The translations under genes and the position numbers were made by a program. Of a stretch of 64,000 nt of DNA, positions 33,034-43,702 are shown piece by piece. The notes under the pieces are model-generated. The model made no database searches. It was not told the origin of the DNA and saw nothing but the letters and a program-made list of their open reading frames with translations. The DNA is from Portulaca oleracea. Its lineage: Eukaryota; Streptophyta; Magnoliopsida; Caryophyllales; Portulacaceae. The stretch lies in contig CM055877.1 of NCBI GenBank assembly GCA_029582165.1, positions 38,532,249-38,596,248 on the forward strand. The letters are read 5' to 3'. Each line of letters begins with the position of its first letter. The stretch's first letter is position 1.

Positions 33034-33984
33034 ATAGGTTAGGGTGGTCTAGAGTTATCTTGGCCACAAGAAGAGGAGGGCCCGATCTAATCGGGACCAT
33101 CCCGGTTAGGGGCGGAAAGGAATCCTAACTATTAGGATTCCCACCTAATCTAAACCAAACTAACCCAAAATAATAAATAACAAAATTGAAATAGTAGGGG
33201 CTTAGTATTACCTTAGGTCTCTCAAATAGAAGTGCATCGGTCTACCTTGTACTCTTGAACGTGTCGGCTCCAAAGGTACTCCGAGTAGAAAATTCCAAAA
33301 TAGAAATCCTCCATAAAAGGTCAACGCACTATCTTTCGGCATGGTTGCTCGATCGTTTCAACCCCGGTGAATGCAGGGTCAAAATAGTTTGTTGCACCGT
33401 ATCTAATACGGCCCGTCCTTCCTTCCTTAGGGCGATTTCTCAAGAATCACCCCGAGACTCCTAAAACCGAGAACTTCCAAATGAAAGCTTTTCTCGATAT
33501 CCCTTAAATCTCAAATATAGAGACTATCCTTTATAAATGACCACTTGGGTTGAAAAGACAATTTTTACATCCGAAGGGGACCCCTTTATATAGGGGAGAG
33601 GGAGGGGAAACAAGAGATTGATTGCTTATGTGGGACGTGCCCCTGAGCGGCACCACGGACCGTGGTGAAGACCAAATTCATAATCAGCTACCCAAGGGGG
33701 CAACACGGACCGTGGCAAGGCACAACGGATCATGGTTGCCCTTGCAACCCTCCGTGGTGCTCCTCCTTAACCCCCTAGGGGTTTTTTGGCTTCCCCAGTT
33801 CAATACCTTATTGATTTGGCCCTCTTTCTAACATACTCTTGCCTTAGGGTACTAGCTTGTATGACCCTGTGGGACCAACTAGCACGGATATGTTTGAACT
33901 GTTCAATCACCGGTTAAGAGATCTTCTAGCAAAGACATCAACCACCGTGCCACGTTAGCTTGAGTACTCGGTTGTATTTGAACA
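33034..33984 (-). repeat. 5' LTR 'D' of a minus-strand retrotransposon
   Basis: The LTR 3' end is CCTATCA on the minus strand (33034-33040), next to the PBS. On the minus strand a TATA box TATATAAA lies at 33585-33592. Upstream of it are a perfect 8-bp stem CACCACGG/CCGTGGTG with a single central A (33651-33667), CACGG-A-CCGTG (33704-33714) and a decayed third (about 33724-33737). The right end (TGTTCAAAT on the minus strand at about 33984) is a guess. The body is missing, so family is unknown. Confidence 0.55.
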
Positions 33985-34688
33985 TTGTCGGGGCACTCCC
34001 AACAATAGCGACCTTGATAGAAAGGACCAAGGTCACATATCCTACTCACGACACCAAGGAAAATGGAGCTACCTTGGCACAAGATCCCAGGGTCAGTCAT
34101 CTCATTGCAAAAATGAGTGTCAATCCCGTAAATCTCATTTCTCCAACTATTATTGTTCGACAATTGTGCAAATCTAGGTTCCAAGAGGAACAAGTCCTCC
34201 TAATATGGTTGTTAGTAGTAGTCAAGGGCCTCAATTTGATGTCAACTATGGATTGAGGAAGGTTTTTTGAAAATTTTATCGGTATGCTCGAGATCCAAGC
34301 AAGGAAATAATGAAACCTCAAAAGTTTGGATGCTCAAAGAAACATGGAGCAATCAAGGACATTGTATGCATCAGTAACAACTTCTGCAGTAAAATCCAAG
34401 GTCCTTGGTGAAGGAGACCACAACCTCATCTCCCTCACGTGTGATAAAGTTTGACGTACTGGATCCATTCAAATAATAATGTCATTGATTATTCATAGCA
34501 TGAATTGAGGAGGAGCACCCTCTCTTAGTACTAACAAGCTTATTAAGTTGTTGCAGATTATTACAAAGGGTTGCTATATTATGAAGGGGGAGTTTCCTAT
34601 GATCTATTTGATAAAAGTCAAAAAGGGGGAAAAAGAGTATAGTTATTAATGAATTCTTTAACAAATTTCACGAATTTAATATTCCGAA
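33985..34688 (+). other. Unassigned stretch with Copia-like polypurine tracts
   Basis: No gene is visible. GAAGGGGGAGTTTCC (34576-34590) and AAAGTCAAAAAGGGGGAAA (34613-34631) look like plus-strand Copia/Sirevirus PPTs, so this may be 3' debris of such an element. Nothing else is recognisable. Confidence 0.3.
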
Positions 34689-35379
34689 CATGCAAAATTA
34701 AAATATGAATGTTTTTTATAAAACGAACATACAAATAGAATGATACATAGAAATAAGCTACATTATTGAAACCAAAAGATATACGAACCTCACTTTAAGC
34801 TTCGATATGATGGAAAGAAGATCGAACTCCTTATAAGAACGCTTAAATGTGGCTTGATTGAGACCTTTGGAATGAAGGCTATTTGTAGGTGGTGGAAAAT
34901 GATGTTGATGGAGGAATATGGATGCTAGTAATTGAGGGAGAGTAGAGATAATGGATGATGGTAGAGAGTAGAGAGGTGTAGATGATGATTGTGGTGAAAG
35001 TTGTTGATGAAATAAGTGAGGATGAGGGGGGTACTTATAGGTGGGGAGTGAGTTGATGGAGATGGAAGGAGGAGAGACATGATTCCAAAGATCATGTCCC
35101 TCATGCAAATAGCAAGGCCACACGGCCATCCTCAAGTCAAAGGTCAATCAGTCACGGGGCTATGATTATGGGATCACAGTTAATTGGAGGAGAAAAATGG
35201 CGCCAAAATCCGAATTGTACATGTGCAGCAAGGCCACGCGGCCAGCGATTTTGCATCACACGGATTTCCAACATGGCAATCGCAAAGGTGAGTCGTGGTA
35301 ATAAGGAAGGTCGCATGACCTTATTTCTACTGGGCTGGGCGCGCTTTTTTGGCCCATCTGGAATCTGATCAGGGGCCTG
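34689..35379 (-). repeat. Tat/Ogre-like LTR 'C', left part (interrupted by the Athila-like element)
   Basis: Homologous to LTR A: shared order of a TATA box (minus CTATAAGT, 35033-35040), a GGGCTATGATNANGGGAT block and a TGGCGCCAA block. At the slots where LTR A has AAAACC hairpins, LTR C has GGCC-ACAC-GGCC (35116-35127), GGCC-ACGC-GGCC (35232-35243) and AAGGTC-GCAT-GACCTT (35307-35322). The rest of the LTR lies at 47094-47281. The left edge is approximate. Confidence 0.6.
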
Positions 35380-35473
35380 TGTTGAACCTCGGTTTTACCA
35401 CTTTTTATCTCGGTTTTTATTATCTTATTGAACTTATCTAAGTCGTTTAATATAAATTTAATAGTGATCTTTT
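35380..35473 (+). repeat. Athila-like 5' LTR, first part
   Basis: TGTTGAACCTCGGTTTTACC onward matches the start of the 3' LTR at 45933. It breaks at CTTTT (35469-35473), the target duplication of the nested Gypsy element. Confidence 0.9.
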
Positions 35474-36616
35474 TGAAACGTGTTGGGTTTGGACCCGAGC
35501 TTCCTTGCCCGGGTTTGTGAAAAGAGAATCGAGGGATAAAAACCTGACCCGACAATCTCGAACGAAACCCACCCGACCTCTAGCATTCACGAATCGATAC
35601 ATCTTTGTAAAGGGCGGGGTGATGAGTGTCACGATGGAATGGCTTAGGCAAGTTGCACATTGGACGAGCTTGGAGAGGCTCGGGACTTGCTTCCGACCCG
35701 GAAGCCTCGGGACCGGGCTGGGTCGTCCCGAGAATGAACAGTGTCAAGGCTCGAAAGGACCCAAGGACCTGAAAAGTCGAGGCAGAAAGAGCGCCGGCAA
35801 ACAGCAACATGGCTCGACCGAGTCAGCTAGGAGCCACGCCCGCGCCCAGCTGCTGCCCAGAGGGTCGCGCCCGCGACCTGCCTTTCAGTGGACAGCCGCG
35901 ACCGACCACCAAGAGCCACGCCCGCGCCCAGTTCCTGCCTAGAGGGTCGCGCCCGCGAGCCCCCAGGTCGCGCCCGCGACGCCTGCGACAGATGGTGGCC
36001 GCGACCGAGTCGCCAGGAGACACGCCCGAGTCAGATGGACGTCGCGCCCGCGACCCCTCTTTGCCAGCGAAAGGCCATGGCGGACTGGAAGCTGACTCGC
36101 CCACGCCATGCTTCTGCAACGAACGCGCTGATTCGTGTTTTTGTTCTGTTTTTAACCTAATTTCTTGTTTAGTATAAATATGATGTTTAGCACCCTTTTC
36201 TAGGCACCTTTTGATGATTTTGAACATGCTATTTCATTGGTTAGGGTTTCCCTAAGTTTTCTCCCAAAATCTAGATTACTTTATCCAATCTTTTGGTGGT
36301 GTGTCTAGTCATTCATTTATTGATCATTTGGTGGATTCTTCCTTTATTATGGTCATGGTGGGGTGTTAGGCTTTAGTGGTGGACTACCTTTATCCAAGGT
36401 CATATCCAATCCCATTTGGTGTTCAAGGTTATTGATATTGGTTGATTTTGGTTATTATTCTTATTATTATTCAAGTTCAAGGCTATTGTTGAGAAGTTCA
36501 AGCATGGGTAATTGAGTTATTCATCTTTCTCCCCTTATTCTATTGTTCATGAATTTCTCTCACTACAACTACAACTCAAGCTAACTCAAGAATATCTCCA
36601 ACCGCGCCACGCTCCA
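35474..36616 (+). repeat. 5' LTR of the nested Gypsy element
   Basis: 1,143 bp. TATA box TATAAATA at 36173-36180. Upstream is a cluster of GC palindromes: GGTCGCGCCCGCGACC (35863-35878, perfect 7-bp stem), a one-mismatch copy at 35945-35961, and GTCGCGCCCGCGAC at 35967-35980 and 36031-36044. Long ORFs in this zone come from its GC-rich base composition and are not genes. Confidence 0.92.
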
Positions 36617-36618
36617 TT

Positions 36619-36630
36619 TGGTATCAGAGC
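36619..36630 (+). other. Primer-binding site (tRNA-iMet) of the nested Gypsy element
   Basis: TGGTATCAGAGC, two bases after the CA end of the LTR. Confidence 0.9.
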
Positions 36631-36964
36631 TCAAGGTTTGCATTAGCTTGAGTTTTTGTTCATTCCTCCATTGTTCATTACTAGTAGAGTTGCTTTTGTT
36701 GGATTTGATTGAAATATTGGTGTTCCCCATCCCATGTGCCTCCAAGTGTGTTGGAGAGATTGTTATTGCTATTGTGTTTGTTGATTTTGATGCATATTGG
36801 AGTTTGAGGGAGAGATGGAAATTTGTGCCCGCAAGGTGCTCGATAAAATGCTCAAGTGAGAAAAACACAAAGAACCCTTAGCCAAACGCAAACCAACTAC
36901 AAGAAAACCCCCAAACTCCACAAAATATTCCCAAATACATACCATCCCTCACCTTTCCCTCGTT

Positions 36965-38883
36965 ATGGAAGGTGAAGTTAATTCCGAACAAGAAGGATCA
37001 AGCCACCAGGGTAGCCCTCAACTTCGGGCTCTCGAGAACAGACTTGCCACCCATGACGAACGATTCACCTCCATCGATCGCACCCTTAATGCCATCATGG
37101 CGCTGTTGGACAATCTCACCCACGAGCGTCCACGTCCGCCCCCACTTGAACGTCCAAGGCGTGCACCAAGCCCATCCGTCCTCCTCCCAACTTTGAGTCG
37201 AGCGACGATGCTGGAGGCTCCCCTCGATGTCAAATTCGTCGGGAAGTACATGATCGACTACCTCGTGATGATTTTCAAGACGTCAAGATCGATATCCCCG
37301 AATTCAATGGCTCCAATGATCCGGATGACTACATCGAATGGACCCAATTGATGGATAGGATCTTCGAGACCAAGGAGTATGATGATGAAAAGGCTTATAA
37401 AATCGCGAGCTTGAAACTCACCAAGTCCGCTTCGCTTTGGTTTGAGAATATGAAGGTACAATGGGTTCGTGAAGGAAAGGCAAAGATTTCTACTTGGACA
37501 CGGCTCAAGCAAGTGATGAATCGCCGCTTCTTGCCAAATACCTACCGGCAGGATCTCTTGAGGAAAATGTATGCTCTTACCCAAGGTAAACAATCCGTCG
37601 GTGATTACACTTCGGAATTCGAGCAACTTCTCATTAAAAGTGGCCTTCAAGAGCGGGAAGATCAAACCATGATGCGTTTCTTGAATGGTTTGGACTCCAC
37701 AATTGCTAAAAGGGTTGAGGTCCAACCATATTATTCCATGGATGAATTGTGTAGTTTGGCTCTCCAAGTTGAGCGAAGAAGAATGGAAATGTCCAACACC
37801 AAGCCCTTGTCTAGACCCGTCTACTCACCTTCTAACCGACCCCCTCCGGATTCAAGCACTCCGAAGTCTAGCGAGACACCCAAGTCCACACCGACCCCAA
37901 GAATTGATAAAGAAAAGGGACTTGCTTCGGAAACTCCAACGGAACCTCCTAGATGGACGGAAGGCCGAAAGTGCTTTAAGTGTCATAGTTATGGCCATTT
38001 TCAAGCCGATTGCCCAAACCGTCGAACTTTGACAATCCAAGAGGTCCATGACATCGATGAAGAGCTTCGAAAGGCTCAAGAGGAATCCAAAGTGGTGGTT
38101 GAAGATGCGGTTACTAGTGATGAGGAGGATGTCGTTCCCTTACCCCCCGTTCGTGGAGGCGCGCTTGTTGTGAGGAGGACTTTGCAAACCCAAGAGACTC
38201 TTCTCGACAAGGCCCAAAGGGAAATGTTATTCCAAACACCGAGCTTCGTAGGTGGAAAAGTGTGCACTCTTGTCATCGATGGAGGGAGTTGCACGAACGT
38301 CGCATCAACCACTATGGTCAAAAAGCTTGATTTGTCTCTATTGTCGCACCCTCGACCCTATTCACTCCATTGGCTCAACGATCACAACGGCATCAAGGTA
38401 ACTAAGCAAGTCTTATTGAATTTTTCTTTTGGATCTAACTACGATGATTCCCTTATTTGTGATGTTGTCCCTATGAGCGTTTGCCACATTTTGTTGGGTC
38501 GACTATGGCAATATGACAAGAAAACGGTACACAATGGATTGAACAACACTTATACATTCACCCATAAAGGCAAGAAAATCCAGTTACTTCCCATTTCTCC
38601 CCAAGAAACCAAAACCTCCAAAATCAGGATGGGTAGTGAGTTGAGAAACCTTCTCATGATGAGCGAAACACGGGAAGAGCGTGCTCTTGGCAAGGATGAA
38701 CTACCTCTTACTTTGTCTTTTCCTTGTAGCGAGCCTAGTGAGGTTGAGAGTTCCCAAGCACCACATAAATTTCCCCTACCGTCCCTTAACCCTTACCTCC
38801 ACAAAACAAGTCTCCTTCTACTTTCTTGCATATGGATGATGGATACATTGTGGGATTTGAAGATTGTGGGCTGTCAAGCATGA
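36965..38883 (+). pseudogene. Gag-protease of the nested Gypsy element
   Basis: ATG at 36965 (MEGEVNSEQEGS), then a predicted coiled segment (LRALENRLATHDERFTSIDR) and a Pro/Arg-rich stretch. A frameshift lies between about 37170 and 37260, because the gag core (DIPEFNGSNDPDDYIEWTQL, from about 37290) is in another frame. The core continues to the CCHC knuckle CFKCHSYGHFQADC (about 37972-38013). A protease-like IDGGSCTNVAS motif lies near 38274-38307. After about residue 400 of the second frame, homology to normal pol is lost and the frame stops at 38883. A short FNPQELRATLFQEGEHE end (about 38943-38995) looks like the pol C-terminus, so a large internal deletion is likely. Confidence 0.85.
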
Positions 38884-38991
38884 TTGTTCGAAGCGTTCGG
38901 GAAGTTCGGACCTTCATCGGGTCGATTGATGAAGAGTGCTTCGGTTTTAACCCCCAAGAGTTGAGAGCAACTCTTTTTCAAGAGGGGGAGC

Positions 38992-40136
38992 ATGAACCGT
39001 GTTAGGTTTGGACCCGAGCTTCCTTGCCCGAGTTTGTGAAAAGAGACTCGAGGGATAAAAACCCGACCCGGCAATCTCGAACGAAACCCACCCGACTTCT
39101 AGCATTCACGAATCGATACATCTTTGTAAAGGGTGGGGTGATGAGTGTCACGATGGAATAGCTTAGGCAAGTTGCACATTGGACGAGCTTGGAGAGGCTC
39201 GGGAATTGCTTCCGACCCGGAAGCCTCGGGACCGGGTTGGGTCATCCCAGGAATGAAGAGTGTCAAGGCTCGGAAGGACCCAAGGACCTGAAAACTCGAG
39301 GCAGAATGAGCACCGGCAAACAGCAACATGGCTCGACCGAAGTCGGCAGAGCCACGCCCGCGCCGCCTGCAGGGTCGCGCCGCGAGCCCCAAGTCGCACG
39401 CGTAACGCCTTTCAGCGTACCGCGACCAAGCCACGAGAGCCACGCCCGCGCTCTCGCCGGATGGTCGCGCCCGCGACACTTGCGACAGATGGTGGCCGCG
39501 ACTGAGTCGCCAGGAGACACGCCCGAGTCAGACGGATGCGCGCCCGCGACCTTTCTTGGCCAGCGACAGGCCATGGCGGATAGGGAGCTGACTCGCCCGC
39601 GCCACCCTGTGGGTCGCCCATGCCATGCTTCTGCGACGAACGCGCTGATTTGTATTTTTGTTCTGTTTTTAACCTAATTTCCTGTTTAGTATAAATATGA
39701 TGTTTAGCACCCTTTTCTAGGCAGCTTTTGATGATTATGAACATGCTATTGCATTGTTAAGGGTTTCCCTAAGTTTTCTCCCAAAATCTGGATTACTTTA
39801 TCCAATCTTTTGGTGGTGTTTCTAGTCATTCCTTTATTGATCATTTGGTGGATTCTTCCTTTATGATGCTCATGGTGGGATTAGGCTTTGGTGGTGGACT
39901 ACCTTTATCCAAGGTCATATCCAATCCCATTTGGTGTTCAAGGTTATTGATATTGGTTGATTTTGGTTATTATTCTTGTTATTACTCAAGTTCAAGGCTA
40001 TTGTTGAGAAGTTCAAGCATGGGTGATTGAGTTGTTCATTTTTTCCCCTTATTCTATTGTTCATGAATTTCTCTCATCTCATCTACAACTACAACTCAAG
40101 CTAAGTCAACAATATCTCCCACCACGCCACGCTCCA
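38992..40136 (+). repeat. 3' LTR of the nested Gypsy element
   Basis: 1,145 bp, matching 35474-36616. The TATA region is at about 39689-39697. The palindrome cluster is present but more decayed: one perfect GTCGCGCCCGCGAC at 39464-39477, others with indels (39373-39388, 39539-39551). Confidence 0.92.
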
Positions 40137-40141
40137 CTTTG

Positions 40142-41170
40142 CCATCTTTACTAATTGAGACTAATTTGTTTAATTGTCTTATTTAAAGGTAATCTTGACA
40201 TAAGTGATGATGGCACAGAAGGTAAAAGATTGGAATTAAAGAGCAAAGGAAGCATGTGCCAGAAAATTAGAAGCGAAGTTGGGATTTCCAGTTCGGCATA
40301 GGCACCTGTGCCTGATTGCAGTATTTAATTTTAAGTAGTTTTATTAATTAGAAGGAGGAAAATTTTTCATTCTATGTTGTTTTCAGTTTTCTAGTTTCTC
40401 TCTAAGGCTTGAAGGGAGGTTTCTCCCTAAGCCCTAGTTCTAGGTTTAGATTTCCATTGAAGAATTTAGGTTAGATTATAATTCAAGGAGATTGAATTTG
40501 GCTTTTAATTCAAGACTAAGTTCTTCTATCCCTTTCTCTCTATTTTCTCCTATGTTAATCTCTTGTTAGTTTTGTGTTGTTTTGGTTGTGATTGATGTGT
40601 CTGACAATGAATTAATCTTGTTTTAGTCCTAATCTATCTAAATTCATGCATGTAGTTGGAGGTTTTCTCATGCCCACCATGTGTTCGATGAAATACTCGA
40701 GAGAGTGTTCATATGTTTTTCTTTGGCAATTGATTTTTGCTGAGAGGTAAGGTTAATTTGCTAGCGTGGGTAGAGAAAATAGTTAGGGTTTATGACATGA
40801 GAATAGTCGAATTCTAACTAGGTCTTGTTATTCTTGTAGTTTAATTAGACTAACTTCATGAGAATATGTAGTTAGAATACTTAGACTAGCCCTTGACCCT
40901 CGAGAGACAGCTTTAGTGAGCTTTAATGGTGCAACAGAACACTCTTAATTGCTTGTTTAGAATTGGTAGATTAGGTTGTCCATATTGATTAGTTGTTGAA
41001 TGCATATTGTGCAGCCTGGACATCTTTTATTGCTTTCGTAGTCTTTAGTTTGATCACCACCACCACGATCCCCGGTTTATCTACCTGACTTGAAACACTT
41101 GAGTCCGCTTTGAGTACTTAGAACACAACTCCCTGAGACCGACAACCATACTCCTAAAAGTACGACAACA
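40142..41170 (+). repeat. Athila-like 5' LTR, second part
   Basis: Continues the LTR after the nested insertion and ends TACGACAACA. It has the hairpin AGGCAC-CT-GTGCCT (40300-40313); the longer TTGGCACA/TGTGCCAA hairpin of the 3' LTR has been lost by a small deletion. Confidence 0.9.
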
Positions 41171-41174
41171 AATT

Positions 41175-41192
41175 TGGCGCCGTTTCCGGGGA
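41175..41192 (+). other. Primer-binding site (tRNA-Asp), Athila-like element
   Basis: TGGCGCCGTTTCCGGGGA, four bases after the LTR end. Complementarity to tRNA-Asp is a hallmark of Athila elements. Confidence 0.85.
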
Positions 41193-41289
41193 GTTGTTGC
41201 TTCTTAGGCTTCGAGCTGCTTGAGGATTCTTGTTAGGTCTTTAAAAATCAAAAAAAAAATCCAAAAAAGAAAAAAATTCAAAAAAGAAA

Positions 41290-42394
41290 ATGAATCTTCC
41301 CCACTTCCCTCAATAAGAGCAAGACTTGTTTTGTGCTCATTGGAATCGGCTAGATGATTATCTTGCTTGTTGTGCTCAATGTGATTTTACTTTTACAAAG
41401 TGGGAAGTATTGTGCATTGTTGATGAGGTTGTGAATGTTAAGACTCGTGCCATTTTGAATTACTTTGGTTTTCTTGTTAAAAGTGAGTGCGAAGCATGGG
41501 AATTGCTTGAATGGTTGATTTGTGATACTCGTGAGTTTGAGGAGGATTGTTGTTCGTCGGGTTCTTCTTTTGATGACCGTTGTGCTTTTCCTGCTAAATC
41601 ATACTATGAGAACCAATATGTGAATGCTTGTCCCCCCATCCCCTTGTGTTGATTTGCATACTTAATTTTCATTTGTAGATCAACCTAAGGATCCACATTT
41701 GTACAACTCTTCATATGCTTGTGATTCATGTTCTGATTGCCAATCTTTTGACCATAATGTGAATTCATGTCCCTATTATGCCCCGTCCCTAGGGTATAAT
41801 CTTGCACTTCTTCAAGAATCCATGGAGATGGTTGAATGTATAAATCATGAGATGACTGAAAGGAACATGGCACTTAGGCTTGAAATTAGTTCGTTTGAAC
41901 TTGAGCATGGTCCTCTTGCTATTTCTGAATCCTCGTTGCCCTTGGACCTTGATCGTGAAGTTGATTCTCCTTATACTCACCTAGAGAAAGAGGTTGACTC
42001 ACGAGTCCTTACTCCACCATTACCTAGCACACCTTTGATCTTAGAGGTCCTTCCCCTTTCTTAGTGTGCGCAAATTAAAATGGGTGAATCGCATGCGGAT
42101 GATGCTAGTTATGATGAGGATGTTGCACTTTGGATTCATGCTTTGGCTGCGCCTTGTAATGACGAGCTTTATAATGAGGAGTCATGTATTGATGTGGTTG
42201 ATAGTGCACCTTCTAGTCTTGAGTCTCATGATGTGAATTTTACTCTTCACGATGCATATTTGGATGCTAATATTGAAATGGGGCTTGTATGTTATGAAAC
42301 TTTTGAGGAGGTTATACTTGAAGATCCTCCTATGTGCTTTGATTATGCCAAGAATGTATCCATGTCTCCCATTCATGTGCCTCTTTTCCCTTAA
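41290..42394 (+). pseudogene. Degenerate gag-like ORFs of the Athila-like element
   Basis: An ATG at 41290 meets an in-frame TAA at 41314 after eight codons. The frame then continues as EQDLFCAHWNRLDDYLACC.. to 41652. A second open stretch (41699-42064) has a Cys-rich CDSCSDCQSFDHNVNSC segment, possibly a relic knuckle. A third (42080-42394) is acidic and Asp/Glu-rich. These lie in different frames. I do not recognise a catalytic domain. Position after the PBS suggests a gag-like origin; this is inference. Confidence 0.5.
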
Positions 42395-43010
42395 CTTCAT
42401 TCCACCCTCTCACCTGAGCATGCTTACCTTCCTTCTCTAGGTGATTATAGAGACCCTAACCTTTTATTTGATCCTTCTTATCCACACCTAAGGGAGATGT
42501 CTAGAAAAATTGTGTGGTACACCTTCTTTGATCATTCTTTCAATTTTTTGTGGCATTAGTTAAATTCAAGAGGATACTCATGTTATTTGATATATTCTTG
42601 TTAGTATTCTCTTACTTATTATACTATGAGATGCTTGCTTCGGTGTATAATCGCTCTTGCAAGCCTTAACAGCGTCTGAATTTCTTAGGTCAAGCTAAGG
42701 ACCTTAAATTAGCGCGTCTGGGAAGCAACCTAAGTTTATATGCTTTCTAATTTAGGTTTTTGTTTTGTTTTGTTTCATTATGTTTTTTTTTTGTTGGACA
42801 AAAAAAAAATTTAGTGTGTATGTGTGTTATTGCGAGTGAAGGATTTGAGTGAAATAAAATGTTTGTTGGGGTTGAAATCAATGTGAATTAATGAAAGTAT
42901 GTTTGAGAAGTGTTGGTGGATTGATTGAAGGTGTTTTGATGTTTTTATGGTGCGAATTGCAGGGTAAATATATGTTTTAAACTCAAAGTTAACAAAAATT
43001 GCTGAAATTT
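42395..43010 (+). other. Athila-like internal region, non-coding
   Basis: No gene is seen. It includes CAAGCTAAGGACCTTAAATTAGCGC followed by GCAACCTAAG, an Athila-type stretch after the coding region that has a counterpart at 49880-49924 in the second Athila-like element. An A9 run lies at 42802-42810. Confidence 0.4.
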
Positions 43011-43702
43011 GGAGGCAGCAATTTGGCACACCCACCCGTGCCAAATCGGCACACCCAAAACAGCAAGGTTGCAAAAACTCCAAAATGACAAGCACACCCA
43101 CCTATGCCAATCGGTACGGCCGTGCCAAACAGTCCCCAAAATTTGAAAGCATTCCCTTTGTTTTTTTCCTTCACTTCCTCTCTCAAACCCTAACCTTCTC
43201 CCATCTCTCCTCGCCCACATCTCACAACCACCGTCCCAGCCACCCGCGCAACCACAATTCACGACTGCCAGCACCACCGTCGGGATCCCTCATCGCCGCA
43301 CCTCCGGCTCCCCATCAGCGTCGCATGCACACTCGCGAGGCCCTGTCGCCTCTATTCGCGCGTCTTTCTTCAGCCATCCTCTGTCCAGCGTGCGTCTCGC
43401 GTTGCCCGTCGACTAGAGCCACGATTCTCCGGCGCTACCTCGGTCTCCAACCATGCTACTTCGCACCACCAGCGCTGGAAAATTGCACTCCCAGCACCCG
43501 TCACTCATCCTTCGCACAGTCCTATGCCGAATTGCCTCCTCCACACCGCACTCATCTTCGGCCGCTGCTTGTTCGCACAACCCAGAAACACCAACGCCCG
43601 CCTTCTCCTTATCCAGTGCCTGAAGTTGCTCACCCAGCACCAATACTGCCTCACAGTAGCTACCTATGGCAGTCTGAGTCTTTAGGGATGGTACTACACT
43701 GA
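43011..43702 (+). other. Internal promoter-like segment with LTR-type hairpins, then a Pro/Ser-rich reading frame
   Basis: ATTTGGCAC/GTGCCAAAT pairs perfectly over 9 bp across an 8-base loop (43021-43046). GGTAC/GTGCC with loop GGCC follows (43113-43126). Both are of the LTR hairpin type. A CT-rich leader-like stretch and then a 205-codon Pro/Ser/His-rich frame (43085-43702) follow, with GC content well above the surroundings. I doubt it is a real protein; it may be a captured gene fragment or 5' UTR. Confidence 0.35.

Larger units (their letters stand above)
35474..40136 (+). mobile_element. Gypsy element with gag and protease only, nested in the Athila-like 5' LTR
   Basis: LTRs at 35474-36616 and 38992-40136 begin TGAAMCGTGTTRGG and end CACGCTCCA. 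Flanks are CTTTT (35469-35473) and CTTTG (40137-40141), a 5-bp duplication with one change. The internal region is only 2.4 kb: PBS, gag with CCHC, protease-like domain, then the last codons of a pol C-terminus and the PPT (GAGGGGGAGCA). Reverse transcriptase, RNase H and the integrase core are absent, so it is non-autonomous. Confidence 0.9.

Noticed and set aside
35505..36227. Overlapping Pro/Arg/Ser-rich frames on both strands, repeated at 39099-39744
   Set aside because: They lie in the GC-rich palindrome zone of the two LTR copies; several frames are open only because of base composition.
43085..43702. 205-codon Pro/Ser-rich frame as a gene
   Set aside because: No domain, a composition like a GC-rich leader, located inside a non-autonomous retroelement; kept only as a possible captured fragment.
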